In this document: positions 27,274-34,156 of the stretch, piece after piece
How the letters are laid out: every line of letters starts with the position of its first letter
How positions within the stretch are numbered: position 1 is the stretch's first letter
NCBI RefSeq assembly: GCF_002127585.1
Contig: NZ_NEGZ01000003.1
Location: 1 to 35,502, forward strand
DNA: 35,502 bases
Direction: 5' to 3'
From: Janthinobacterium sp. GW458P
Lineage (GTDB): Bacteria > Pseudomonadota > Gammaproteobacteria > Burkholderiales > Burkholderiaceae_D
Position numbers and translations under genes: made by a program
Notes under the pieces: model-generated
What the model saw: the letters and a program-made list of their open reading frames with translations, nothing else
What the model was told of the DNA's origin: nothing
Databases searched by the model: none

Positions 27274-27302
27274 GGGGTCAGACCTGCCGGGTCTGCCCCC
27301 GG
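27274..27302 (+). repeat. 29-bp GC-rich palindromic repeat, copy 3
   Basis: It starts GGGGTCAGACC and ends GGGTCTGCCCCCGG, in the orientation of copy 1 and matching it at about 24 of 29 positions. It lies in the 66-bp gap between the convergent hybrid-kinase and modE genes, where a hairpin could protect or terminate both mRNAs. Confidence 0.75.
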
Positions 27303-27322
27303 AACCTGGTCAGCATCGCCGC

Positions 27323-28147
27323 TTACGCCGGCACGCCCAGGATCACGCTGGACGCCTTGAAAATCGCCGTCACGCTGCTGCCGATGGCGATGCCCAGGTC
27401 GGTGCTGCTCTGGTTCGTGATGATGGCGGCGATGGTGCCGCCGCGCGGCAAGTCCAGCACCACTTCCGTGTTCACGGCGCCCGTCTGCACGCGCGTGACG
27501 GTGCCGGTCAATTGGTTGCGCGCCGAAAAGCGCGCGCCCGCGCTGTCAGCGACGAGGATGATGGACGAGGCCTTGATCAGCGCAAACGCTTCCGCGCCCG
27601 GCGCCAGGCCCAGGCTGTCGCTGCTGCCCTGCGTGACGATGGCCACGATATGCTGTCCGCCCGGTAATTCCAGCGTGACTTCGTCGTTGACGGCGCCTTG
27701 TTTCATTTCAGCAACTTTGCCGAGGAATTGATTGCGTGCCGTGGTTTTCATGGCCATTCTCCGTATGAGTAAAAGATCGTCGGCGATGCCTTCCGCCTGG
27801 CTGCCCAGCTGGCGCAGGTAGCGGGCATGCTCGCGCTCGATGATACGGAAATTGTCGACCAGCTGGCGTCCCCGTTGCGTCAGCCGCGTGCCGCCGCCGC
27901 CCTTGCCGCCCGTCAGGCGTTCCACCAGCGGCTCGCCGGCCAGGTTGTTCATCGCGTCGATGGCGTCCCAGGCCGCCTTGTAGCTCATCTTGACGAGCTT
28001 GGCCGCCTGCGTGATGGAGCCGCATTCGGCGATGGCGCCCAGCAATTCCACCCTGCCGGCGCCGCCCAGGTTTTCTCCGCCCACCGTCATCCATACCGAG
28101 CCTTGCAGGCCGATTTCCGCTGCCGCTGATTTATCCAATGCGTTCAC
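27323..28147 (-). CDS. modE: Molybdate-responsive regulator ModE
   Basis: A 274-residue protein (E. coli ModE is 262). The winged helix near residues ~25-110 has GSITQAAKLVKMSYKAAWDA and the GGKGGGGTRLTQRG wing. Two C-terminal TOBE/MOP domains follow: TARNQFLGKVAEMKQGAVND and SARNQLTGTVTRVQTGAVNT start the two repeats; they bind molybdate or tungstate. I place the start at GTG 28147 (AAGG 7 nt upstream), overlapping the modC 3' end by 17 bp; longer in-frame starts exist up to 28237 inside modC. With molybdate bound it should repress modABC through the box at 30321-30344, thus also its own gene. Confidence 0.92.
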   Translation of the reverse strand: MNALDKSAAAEIGLQGSVWMTVGGENLGGAGRVELLGAIAECGSITQAAKLVKMSYKAAWDAIDAMNNLAGEPLVERLTGGKGGGGTRLTQRGRQLVDNFRIIEREHARYLRQLGSQAEGIADDLLLIRRMAMKTTARNQFLGKVAEMKQGAVNDEVTLELPGGQHIVAIVTQGSSDSLGLAPGAEAFALIKASSIILVADSAGARFSARNQLTGTVTRVQTGAVNTEVVLDLPRGGTIAAIITNQSSTDLGIAIGSSVTAIFKASSVILGVPA

Positions 28148-28841
28148 CCCATGCCTTATTTTCTTCCATGCTGTCAATTTGTCCGTCACGCAAGTAAAGC
28201 ACATGTTCGCCCAGAATGCGCGCATCTTCGGGATCATGTGTGATCAGGATCATGGGCACGTCCAAGCGCTGCTGCCACTGGCTCAGTTCCAGGCGCATTT
28301 TGACACGCAGCGCCGGATCGAGGGCGGCAAACGGCTCGTCGAGCAGCAATGCGGCCGGTTCGGCCACGAGCGCCCTCGCCAGCGCCACCCTTTGGCGCTG
28401 GCCACCGGACAACTCGTCGGGGAACTGGTGCGCCAGCTCCTGCAAATGAAACGCATCGAGCCAATGCTCGACTTTCTGCAGTTTTTCGCGCGCGCGCGGA
28501 TTGAACCAGCCGCGGCTCAGGCCGAAGCCCACGTTCTGGCGCACCGTCAGGTGCGGGAACAGCGCGTAATCCTGGAACAGGTAGGCGACATTGCGCTGCT
28601 GCGGCGGCAAATTGACGCCGGCGGCCGAATCGAACAGGGTGCGCCCGTTCAGGCGGATATGGCCCGCCTCCGGTGTAAACAGTCCGGCAATGGCTTTCAG
28701 GGTCATGCTCTTGCCGGCGCCGGAGGGGCCATACACGGCGATGCGCTGGCTGCTGGACGTGCATTGCACCTGCATGTCGAAGCGGCGTTTGCCGGAGCGC
28801 AAGGTGGCGCGGATGTCGAGGTCGAGTTGCATAGTGGTCAT
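28131..28841 (-). CDS. modC: Molybdate ABC transporter ATPase, short form
   Basis: A 236-residue ABC ATPase. Walker A is GPSGAGKSM, the Q-loop is YLFQDYALFPHLTV, the signature is LSGGQRQRVALARAL and Walker B is LLLDEPFAALDP, followed by an ITHDPEDA switch His. E. coli-type ModC has about 350 residues with a C-terminal MOP/TOBE regulatory domain; that domain is absent here. The stop codon is clean and the next gene overlaps, so this is a natural short form rather than an obvious truncation. The ATG overlaps the modB stop by 4 bp. It powers molybdate uptake. Confidence 0.92.
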   Translation of the reverse strand: MTTMQLDLDIRATLRSGKRRFDMQVQCTSSSQRIAVYGPSGAGKSMTLKAIAGLFTPEAGHIRLNGRTLFDSAAGVNLPPQQRNVAYLFQDYALFPHLTVRQNVGFGLSRGWFNPRAREKLQKVEHWLDAFHLQELAHQFPDELSGGQRQRVALARALVAEPAALLLDEPFAALDPALRVKMRLELSQWQQRLDVPMILITHDPEDARILGEHVLYLRDGQIDSMEENKAWGERIG

Positions 28842-29509
28842 TTGTGCACGATGCGCCCGGGCGCCAGGCGGCCGGCGGCCAGCAGCACGGCGATGCAGAC
28901 GAGCGAAGTGATCAGCACCAGCATGTTGGCGGCGTCGTCCTGGCCCGCCTGCACGGCCTCATACACGGCCACCGACAGGGTCTGCGTCTTGCCGGGGATG
29001 CTGCCGGCCACCATCAGGGTGGCGCCGAATTCGCCGAGCGCGCGCACAAAGCCCAGCAGGACGCCGGCCAGGATGCCGCGCCAGGCCAGCGGTAACGTGA
29101 CGCGGAAGAAGATCGCCATTTCAGAGATGCCCAGCACGCGGGCGGCCTGTTCCAGCTGCCCGTCGACGGCTTCGAAGGCGGCCCGCGCCGGCTTGAAGAC
29201 GAGGGGAAAGGCGACCACCGTGGAGGCGATGACGGCGCCCTGCCACGTAAAAATGAGGTTGATGCCGAAGTTGTCCTGCAGCCAGATGCCCAGGGGGCCG
29301 CGCCGACCCAATAACACCAGCAGATAATAGCCGAGCACGGTGGGCGGCATCACCATCGGCAAGGTCAGCAGCGCATCAAGCAAGTTACGCCCAGGAAAGC
29401 GGGCGCGCGCCAGCAGATAGCCGGTACCGATGCCGAGCAGCAAATTGAGCGCCGTGGCCCACGCCGCCACTTTCAGCGACAGGGCCAGCGCGGTCCAGGC
29501 GATATCCAT
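28838..29509 (-). CDS. modB: Molybdate ABC transporter permease
   Basis: A 223-residue inner-membrane permease, close to the E. coli ModB length. The start MDIAWTALALSLKVAAWAT at 29509 is chosen over an upstream ATG that would run into modA. About five helices are expected. The EAA-type loop, which contacts ModC, is visible as LEQAARVLGISEMAIFFRVT followed by LPLAWRGILAG. TLPMVMPPTVLGYYLL and VRALGEFGATLMVAGSIPG are family hallmarks. It lies 16 bp after modA and overlaps modC. Confidence 0.95.
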   Translation of the reverse strand: MDIAWTALALSLKVAAWATALNLLLGIGTGYLLARARFPGRNLLDALLTLPMVMPPTVLGYYLLVLLGRRGPLGIWLQDNFGINLIFTWQGAVIASTVVAFPLVFKPARAAFEAVDGQLEQAARVLGISEMAIFFRVTLPLAWRGILAGVLLGFVRALGEFGATLMVAGSIPGKTQTLSVAVYEAVQAGQDDAANMLVLITSLVCIAVLLAAGRLAPGRIVHK

Positions 29510-29525
29510 GTGCAGTCGTTTTACT

Positions 29526-30284
29526 TTATGGCTTTTTAAACCCGTATTTGGCCAGGATGGCTTGCGCCGGCGCCGTTTGCAAATAGCTGACGAAGCGCTT
29601 CGCTTCGGCGGCATTGCCGCTGCCCTTGATGGTGGCGATCGGGTACAGCACGGGCGCGTCGAGCGGCACTTCCAGCACCACGTTCACTTTATCCTTCATG
29701 ATGGCCGCGTCCGTGCCATACACGAAGCCCGCATCGACTTCACCGCGCGCCACGTAATCGAGCGACTGGCGCACGTTCTGCGTGCTGATGGCTTTCGGCT
29801 GCACCGCATCCCACAGCTTCGCCTTCTTCAGCGCGCCTTCGGAATAGCGGCCGACGGGCACGCTGGCCGGGTTGGCGATGGCCACGCGGGTCACGCTTTT
29901 TTGCGTCAGGTCCGTCAAGCTCTTGATGCCCAGCTTGCTATCGTGCGGCACGATCAGCACCAGGCTGTTGCCGACGAAGTCCATACGCTCGGCCGGCAAC
30001 ACCAGGCCCTGCTTTTGCGCCGCATCCATGGTTTCCTGGTCGGCCGAGGCAAACACGTCCACGGGCGCGCCCTTGACGATCTGCTGCAGCAGCACGCCCG
30101 AGGCGGCAAAATTCAAGGACACCTTGCTGCCCGGATACTGCGCCTCATAGCCCTGCGCCGCATCCTTGAACGCATTCGTCAGGCTGGCCGCGGCCGACAC
30201 CACCACCTCGCCGGCAAAGGCGGACGAGGCGGCGCTGGCCAGCAGGGCGGCACTGAGGAGTTTGGCGAGGGAGGTGAGGCGCAT
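29526..30284 (-). CDS. modA: Molybdate-binding periplasmic protein ModA
   Basis: A 252-residue solute-binding protein starting at ATG 30284 (AAGGA 7 nt upstream). It has a Sec signal peptide cut near SSAFAGEV. The mature protein begins VVVSAAASLTNAF, the ModA ligand loop, and contains NFAASGVLLQQIVKGAPVDVF and ASADQETMD, NPASVPVGRYSEGAL and VDAGFVYGTDA, all standard ModA segments. It captures molybdate or tungstate and hands it to ModBC. It is the first gene of modABC-modE, behind a ModE-controlled promoter. Confidence 0.96.
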   Translation of the reverse strand: MRLTSLAKLLSAALLASAASSAFAGEVVVSAAASLTNAFKDAAQGYEAQYPGSKVSLNFAASGVLLQQIVKGAPVDVFASADQETMDAAQKQGLVLPAERMDFVGNSLVLIVPHDSKLGIKSLTDLTQKSVTRVAIANPASVPVGRYSEGALKKAKLWDAVQPKAISTQNVRQSLDYVARGEVDAGFVYGTDAAIMKDKVNVVLEVPLDAPVLYPIATIKGSGNAAEAKRFVSYLQTAPAQAILAKYGFKKP

Positions 30285-30320
30285 GATCGTATCCTTGTAA
30301 AGTGAACGGTGAACAAGGAC

Positions 30321-30365
30321 CGTAATATACACTTATATATAGCGTTCTGCCATGGCGCAAGTCAA
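30321..30365 (-). promoter_or_regulatory. modA promoter with ModE operator
   Basis: On the minus strand TTGACT (-35, 30365-30360) and TATATA (-10, 30341-30336) are 18 bp apart. The ModE box occupies 30344-30321: CGCTATATA, six bases, TATATTACG, very close to the E. coli operator (CGCTATATA-N6-TATATAACG). It covers the -10 and the inferred start near 30328, as expected for repression. Confidence 0.88.
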
Positions 30366-30402
30366 GACGGCTGAACTTGCTTCAAGCACGCCCTTGGCAG
30401 CC

Positions 30403-31416
30403 TCAGGCGGCCGCCTTCCCGCTGTCCAGCTCATCCTTGCGCCGCGCATAGCGCTGCGCGATCACGGCGCAGACCATCAATTGAATCTGGTGGAACAGCA
30501 TCAGCGGCAAAATCACCATGCCCAGCGAGTGTGTGGCGAACAGCACCTTGGCCATGGGCACGCCGCTGGCCAGGCTTTTCTTCGAGCCGCAAAAGACGAT
30601 GGCGATTTCATCTTCCTTGTTAAAGCCCAGGCGGCGGCTGATGAACGTCATCAGGCCCAGGACCAGGGCCAGCAGCAAGATGCTGAACAGGCCCAGGGCC
30701 ACCAGGGTTTCCACTGAAATCGTGTGCCACAGGCCTTCGCTGACGGCTTCGCTGAAGGCCGTGTAGACCACCAGCAAGATCGAACCCTGGTCGACGAATT
30801 TCAGCATGGCCTTGTGGCGGTCGACCCAGCGGCCTATCCAGCGGCGCAGGAACTGGCCGGCCAGGAAGGGCAGCAGCAGCTGCATGACGATGGCGAGCAC
30901 GGCGTCCGACGACGACTTGCTGGCCGCCCCCTTGGCCACCAGCAAGCCCACCAGGATGGGGGCGAGGAAGATGCCGATGAAATTCGAGGCCGAGGCGCTG
31001 CAGATGGCGGCCGGCACGTTGCCGCGCGCCATGGCCGTCAAGGCGATCGACGACTGCACGGTCGACGGCAGGGCGCACAGGAACAAAATGCCCACGTACA
31101 GCTCGGGCGTGAGGAAAGTCAGCGCCAGCGGCCGCAGAGCCAGGCCCAGCAGGGGGAACAGGATGAACGTGCTGGCCAGCACCAGCAAATGCAGGCGCCA
31201 GTGCAGGATGCCGGCCACCACGGCTTCGCGCGACAGCTTGGCGCCGTGCAGGAAAAACAGGGCGCCGATGGCCACCGTGGTGATATGGCCGAAGACGACG
31301 GCCGTCTGGCCGGTGCAGGGCAGGAAGCTGGCCAGCGCCACGGTGGCGAGCAGGGCGATGGTGAAATTGTCGGGTTTCAGATTGCGCAACAGGGCGGCGG
31401 GAGAGAATGAAGACAT
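30403..31416 (-). CDS. SBF-like bile-acid:sodium symporter family protein (YfeH-like)
   Basis: A 337-residue membrane protein with about nine to ten helices. The start MSSFSPAALLRNLKPDNFT at 31416 is favoured, because the 17 residues upstream look untranslated. The N-terminal TVALASFLPCTGQTA and AIGALFFLHGAKLSREA, the central LPSTVQSSIALTAMARGN, and the late FCGSKKSLASGVPMAKVLF are typical of the SBF-like/YfeH group. The substrate is unknown; bile acid is a family name only. It ends 119 bp before the modA start on the same strand; the mod promoter lies between, so it is probably a separate unit. Confidence 0.88.
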   Translation of the reverse strand: MSSFSPAALLRNLKPDNFTIALLATVALASFLPCTGQTAVVFGHITTVAIGALFFLHGAKLSREAVVAGILHWRLHLLVLASTFILFPLLGLALRPLALTFLTPELYVGILFLCALPSTVQSSIALTAMARGNVPAAICSASASNFIGIFLAPILVGLLVAKGAASKSSSDAVLAIVMQLLLPFLAGQFLRRWIGRWVDRHKAMLKFVDQGSILLVVYTAFSEAVSEGLWHTISVETLVALGLFSILLLALVLGLMTFISRRLGFNKEDEIAIVFCGSKKSLASGVPMAKVLFATHSLGMVILPLMLFHQIQLMVCAVIAQRYARRKDELDSGKAAA

Positions 31417-31465
31417 GCGGTAGCCTGGTAGCGGCCCAGCCTTGCAACACTGCGCCATGGATGAC

Positions 31466-31486
31466 AAAAAGCGCCGGAAACGGCGC
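31466..31486 (-). terminator. Hairpin plus T-tract upstream of the symporter gene
   Basis: On the minus strand GCGCCG-TTTC-CGGCGC (31486-31471) is followed by TTTTT. It is 50 bp upstream of the symporter start and about 75 bp beyond the stronger terminator of the BON gene. A -10-like TAGAAT lies just upstream (31503-31498). The hairpin could be a second terminator or a 5' attenuator of the symporter. Confidence 0.55.
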
Positions 31487-31561
31487 CAGTGCTGGCTATT
31501 CTAACCGTATTGCCGAGCTATCTGCCTAACAGCATGGCTTGCCAACAACAAGCGCACGCGC

Positions 31562-31589
31562 AAAAAAATGCCCTGTCCGCAGACAGGGC
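31562..31589 (-). terminator. Intrinsic terminator of the BON gene
   Basis: On the minus strand GCCCTGTC-TGCG-GACAGGGC (31589-31570) forms a perfect 8-bp stem, followed by A and then TTTTTTT. It lies 30 bp after the BON-domain stop codon: a classic Rho-independent terminator. Confidence 0.92.
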
Positions 31590-31619
31590 AACCCGGAGTA
31601 AAGTACAGCGCGAGGACGT

Positions 31620-31982
31620 TTAGCCGGCGGCTTTGACTTTCAGCTCGTTCTTGATTTCTTTCACGCCGCTCACGGAAGCGACGATCTGCACGACGCGGTC
31701 GCCCGCTTCGGCGCTCGGCACGTCGCCCGACAGGACGACCACGCCTTGCTGGGTTGCCACCTTGACCGGCAGGGCAGCGGCTTGCGCATCGGCGCTCAGG
31801 GCGGCCTTGGCCGAGGAAGTGATGGTTTCATCAGGGACGGCAGCGGCGGCGTTGGCGGCCACGACAGTGTTAGCAGGAGCTTGTGCTTTTGGGGCGGAGT
31901 CAGCTGCATGCGAAGCGGTGATCGAGGCGCCCGACAGTACGATAGCGGCGACCAGGGTATTGAACAGTTTCGATGTTTGCAT
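31620..31982 (-). CDS. Small periplasmic BON-domain protein
   Basis: A 120-residue exported protein. ATG 31982 has GAGAGGA upstream; a longer in-frame start at 32033 is rejected. The signal peptide (MQTSKLFNTLVAAIVLSGAS) is cut near SHAADSA. An Ala-rich linker precedes one BON domain (~50-118): DETITSSAKAALSADAQ, VATQQGVVVLSGDVPSAEAG and VSGVKEIKNELKV. BON proteins such as OsmY bind or protect membranes under envelope stress. The gene stands alone between its own terminator and a sigma-54 promoter, directly downstream of glrR. Confidence 0.9.
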   Translation of the reverse strand: MQTSKLFNTLVAAIVLSGASITASHAADSAPKAQAPANTVVAANAAAAVPDETITSSAKAALSADAQAAALPVKVATQQGVVVLSGDVPSAEAGDRVVQIVASVSGVKEIKNELKVKAAG

Positions 31983-32058
31983 GGTAGTTCCTCTCAATGA
32001 AGTTAAAAGCTTCTTACTTAGATAAAGCAACACTTTGAAGCGTCACATCTACCCATGT

Positions 32059-32074
32059 AGCAAGCACCGTGCCA
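32059..32074 (-). promoter_or_regulatory. Sigma-54 promoter of the BON gene
   Basis: The minus strand reads TGGCAC-GGTGC-TTGCT (32074-32059), an exact match to TGGCAC-N5-TTGCW. The start site is expected near 32048, leaving a 65-nt leader. It requires an AAA+ activator, and one (glrR) is the next gene upstream. Confidence 0.93.
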
Positions 32075-32167
32075 GCTTTTAAATTTCCTTCAAAATCAAC
32101 AACTTATATTCACACGCAATTTTTTCGGCCGCTTCCGGCAGGATCCGGCGCGAAAAACCGGGCCTTT

Positions 32168-32185
32168 TGTCGCCAGACAGCGACA
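32168..32185. promoter_or_regulatory. GlrR-type enhancer site 1
   Basis: TGTCGCCAGACAGCGACA is TGTC-N10-GACA, the GlrR/QseF site described upstream of E. coli glmY. The symmetry extends to TTGTCGC-N6-GCGACAA. Its centre is about 128 bp upstream of the inferred BON start site, a normal enhancer distance. Confidence 0.82.
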
Positions 32186-32244
32186 AGGCATGGCAACAAT
32201 ATCAATGTTTTAAGATAAGTCGTTGATTATGAATACTTTATTTT

Positions 32245-32262
32245 TGTCGCTATTCAGCGACA
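32245..32262. promoter_or_regulatory. GlrR-type enhancer site 2
   Basis: TGTCGCTATTCAGCGACA repeats the TGTCGC-N6-GCGACA palindrome 77 bp further upstream (about -205), overlapping the last codons and stop of glrR. The 77-bp spacing is close to seven helical turns. Confidence 0.8.
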
Positions 32263-33617
32263 GGGTCGCCGTCGGCCCGGAACAGGGCCGGCGTCAGCTC
32301 GTATTTCTGCAGTAAACGGTAGAACTCCGTGCGGTTGCGGTCGGCCAGGCGGGCCGCGTCGGCCACGTTGCCGTCCGTCAGGCGCAGCAGCTGGATCAGG
32401 TAGTCGCGCTCGAAGCGCTGCTTGGCTTCGTTGTAGCTGAGCGCTTCGAGCGACGGCACGCGCAAGGCGCGTTGCACCAGGCTCAGGGGCACGAGCGGCG
32501 CCGTGGCCAGCGCGCACACCTGCTCGACCACATTGACCAGCTGGCGCACGTTGCCGGGCCAGGGCGCCGCCACCAGGGCCGTGAGGGCGTCGGGGGCGAA
32601 GCCGTTCAGGGGTTTTTGGTACTTGGCGGCCAGCTTCTGCAGGAAATGGTTTGCCAGCAGGGCGATGTCTTCGCGACGCTCGGCCAGCGGCGGCAGGGTC
32701 AGGGTCACCACGTTGAGGCGGTAATACAGGTCTTCGCGGAATTGCCCCTCCCCCATGGCCACATCGAGGTCGCGGTGCGTGGCGGACAACAAGCGCACGT
32801 CCACCGGCCGCGTCTGGTCGGCGCCGACGGGGCGCACGGCCCGCTCCTGCAGCACGCGCAGCAGTTTGACCTGCAGCGGCAGCGGCATGTCGCCGATCTC
32901 ATCTAAAAACAGGGTGCCGCCGTCGGCCGCCTGGAATAAACCTTCGCGGTTGCCGACGGCGCCCGTAAACGCGCCTTTGACGTGGCCGAACAGTTCCGAT
33001 TCCAGCAGCTGCTCGGGAATGGCGCCGCAGTTGACGGCGATGAACGGCGCCTTGGCGCGGCGGCTGGCGTTGTGCAGCGCGCGCGCCAGCAGCTCCTTGC
33101 CGGTGCCGCTGGGGCCGCGGATCAAAATGCTGGCGTCGGAGCCGGCCACCAGCCTGGCTTCGGCCAGCAGCTCGGCCATCTGCGCACTGCGGCTGATCAG
33201 CTCGGCACGCCAGCTCTCGTCGCCGGGCGCCGGCGCCGGCATGACGGTGGACAGGTTGACGGCATACGCCACCTTTTCCATCAGCAACTTGCCGTCGAAC
33301 GGCTTCGTCAGGTAGGCAAACGCGCCGCGCGCCGTGGCGTCGACGGCGTCGGGGATGGTGCCGTGCGCCGTGAGCAAAATGACGGGCAGGGCCGCGTGCT
33401 GGCGGCGGATTTCATCGAACAGGGCCAGGCCGTCGCGGCCCGGCAATTGCACGTCGGTAATGACCAGGGCCGGCAATTCCACGGCCAGGCGCGCCAGCGC
33501 CGCTTCCGCGCTGCCCACGGCCGTGACGCGGTAATTGCCCGCCTTCAGGCGGATGGTCAGCAGGCGCAGCAGGTCGGGATCGTCATCGACCAAGAGGATG
33601 TGGGCGTGCTCGCTCAT
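32250..33617 (-). CDS. glrR: Sigma-54-dependent response regulator GlrR (QseF)
   Basis: A 455-residue NtrC-type activator. The receiver (1-125) has D55 in ITDVQLPGRDG and K105 in LTKPF. The AAA+ domain (~140-375) has Walker A GPSGTGKE (168-175), the sigma-54 contact loop GAFTGA (215-220), Walker B GGTLFLDEIG and the arginine-finger segment FREDLYYRLNV. The C-terminal Fis-type helix-turn-helix has GNVADAARLADRNRTEFYRLL, ending KYELTPALF as in GlrR. It follows qseG with a 4-bp overlap. Enhancer site 2 lies across its stop codon, so the regulator is probably tied to its downstream BON target. Confidence 0.92.
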   Translation of the reverse strand: MSEHAHILLVDDDPDLLRLLTIRLKAGNYRVTAVGSAEAALARLAVELPALVITDVQLPGRDGLALFDEIRRQHAALPVILLTAHGTIPDAVDATARGAFAYLTKPFDGKLLMEKVAYAVNLSTVMPAPAPGDESWRAELISRSAQMAELLAEARLVAGSDASILIRGPSGTGKELLARALHNASRRAKAPFIAVNCGAIPEQLLESELFGHVKGAFTGAVGNREGLFQAADGGTLFLDEIGDMPLPLQVKLLRVLQERAVRPVGADQTRPVDVRLLSATHRDLDVAMGEGQFREDLYYRLNVVTLTLPPLAERREDIALLANHFLQKLAAKYQKPLNGFAPDALTALVAAPWPGNVRQLVNVVEQVCALATAPLVPLSLVQRALRVPSLEALSYNEAKQRFERDYLIQLLRLTDGNVADAARLADRNRTEFYRLLQKYELTPALFRADGDPVAE

Positions 33618-34156
33618 TTCGGCGCTCCCGCGGCAGGGCGCACGGACAGGCTGCGCTCGATGTTTTTCAGCGCTTCCAGTTTTTCATTGAGCAAGTCGTT
33701 GCGGCGCTGGGCGTCGCGCAGCTGGGCATTGAGCTTGTCGATGCTCTCTTCCTGGCGGCGCAGTTCCGCGTACTGGCTGCCCAGCAATTGCGCCAGCGGC
33801 GCCAGCAGCTGCTCATCCTTGCCCGTCGCCGTGGCCAGCGGTTCGAGCAGGGCCTGCGCGCGGGCCAGATCGCCGGCGCCGCGCAAGGTCGAGTGCAGCA
33901 TGGCGCGGCGGATGACGTTCTGCGGCGCCGTATCGGCCTTGGCCAGGTCGAGCTGGGCTTTTGCCAGTTCCGACGGCGTCATCAGGCGCAAGGCGTTCTG
34001 GTATGCCAGCAGTTCAGTCAGCTTGGGATCGGCCACGACCACCACGCGGGGCGGCGTCTGCACCAGCACGGGCGTCTGTTTGGCGGGCTTGGCGGCGCAA
34101 GCGCCCAACAGCAGCGCACAGGCGGCCACGGTGGCCACGGAAGTTCTCGTCATCAT
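33614..34156 (-). CDS. qseG: QseG-like outer-membrane lipoprotein
   Basis: A 180-residue lipoprotein with lipobox LLLGACAAKP. The rest is helical and Leu/Ala/Gln-rich, ending in a coiled coil (~125-170) with RRQEESIDKLNAQLRDAQRR. Position between a kinase and GlrR-type regulator matches qseG (yfhG) of enterobacteria, where QseG in the outer membrane interacts with the sensor kinase and is needed for its activity. Sequence similarity to QseG cannot be confirmed by eye; the call rests on context and architecture. It overlaps the kinase stop by 4 bp and glrR by 4 bp. Confidence 0.7.
   Translation of the reverse strand: MMTRTSVATVAACALLLGACAAKPAKQTPVLVQTPPRVVVVADPKLTELLAYQNALRLMTPSELAKAQLDLAKADTAPQNVIRRAMLHSTLRGAGDLARAQALLEPLATATGKDEQLLAPLAQLLGSQYAELRRQEESIDKLNAQLRDAQRRNDLLNEKLEALKNIERSLSVRPAAGAPK

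Noticed and set aside
29430..30305. Plus-strand frame opposite modA/modB
   Set aside because: It is a shadow of clearly recognised mod genes, with His/Arg-rich composition and no domain.
31574..31585. TGTC...GACA as a third GlrR site
   Set aside because: The spacer is 4, not 10, and the sequence is the stem of an intrinsic terminator.
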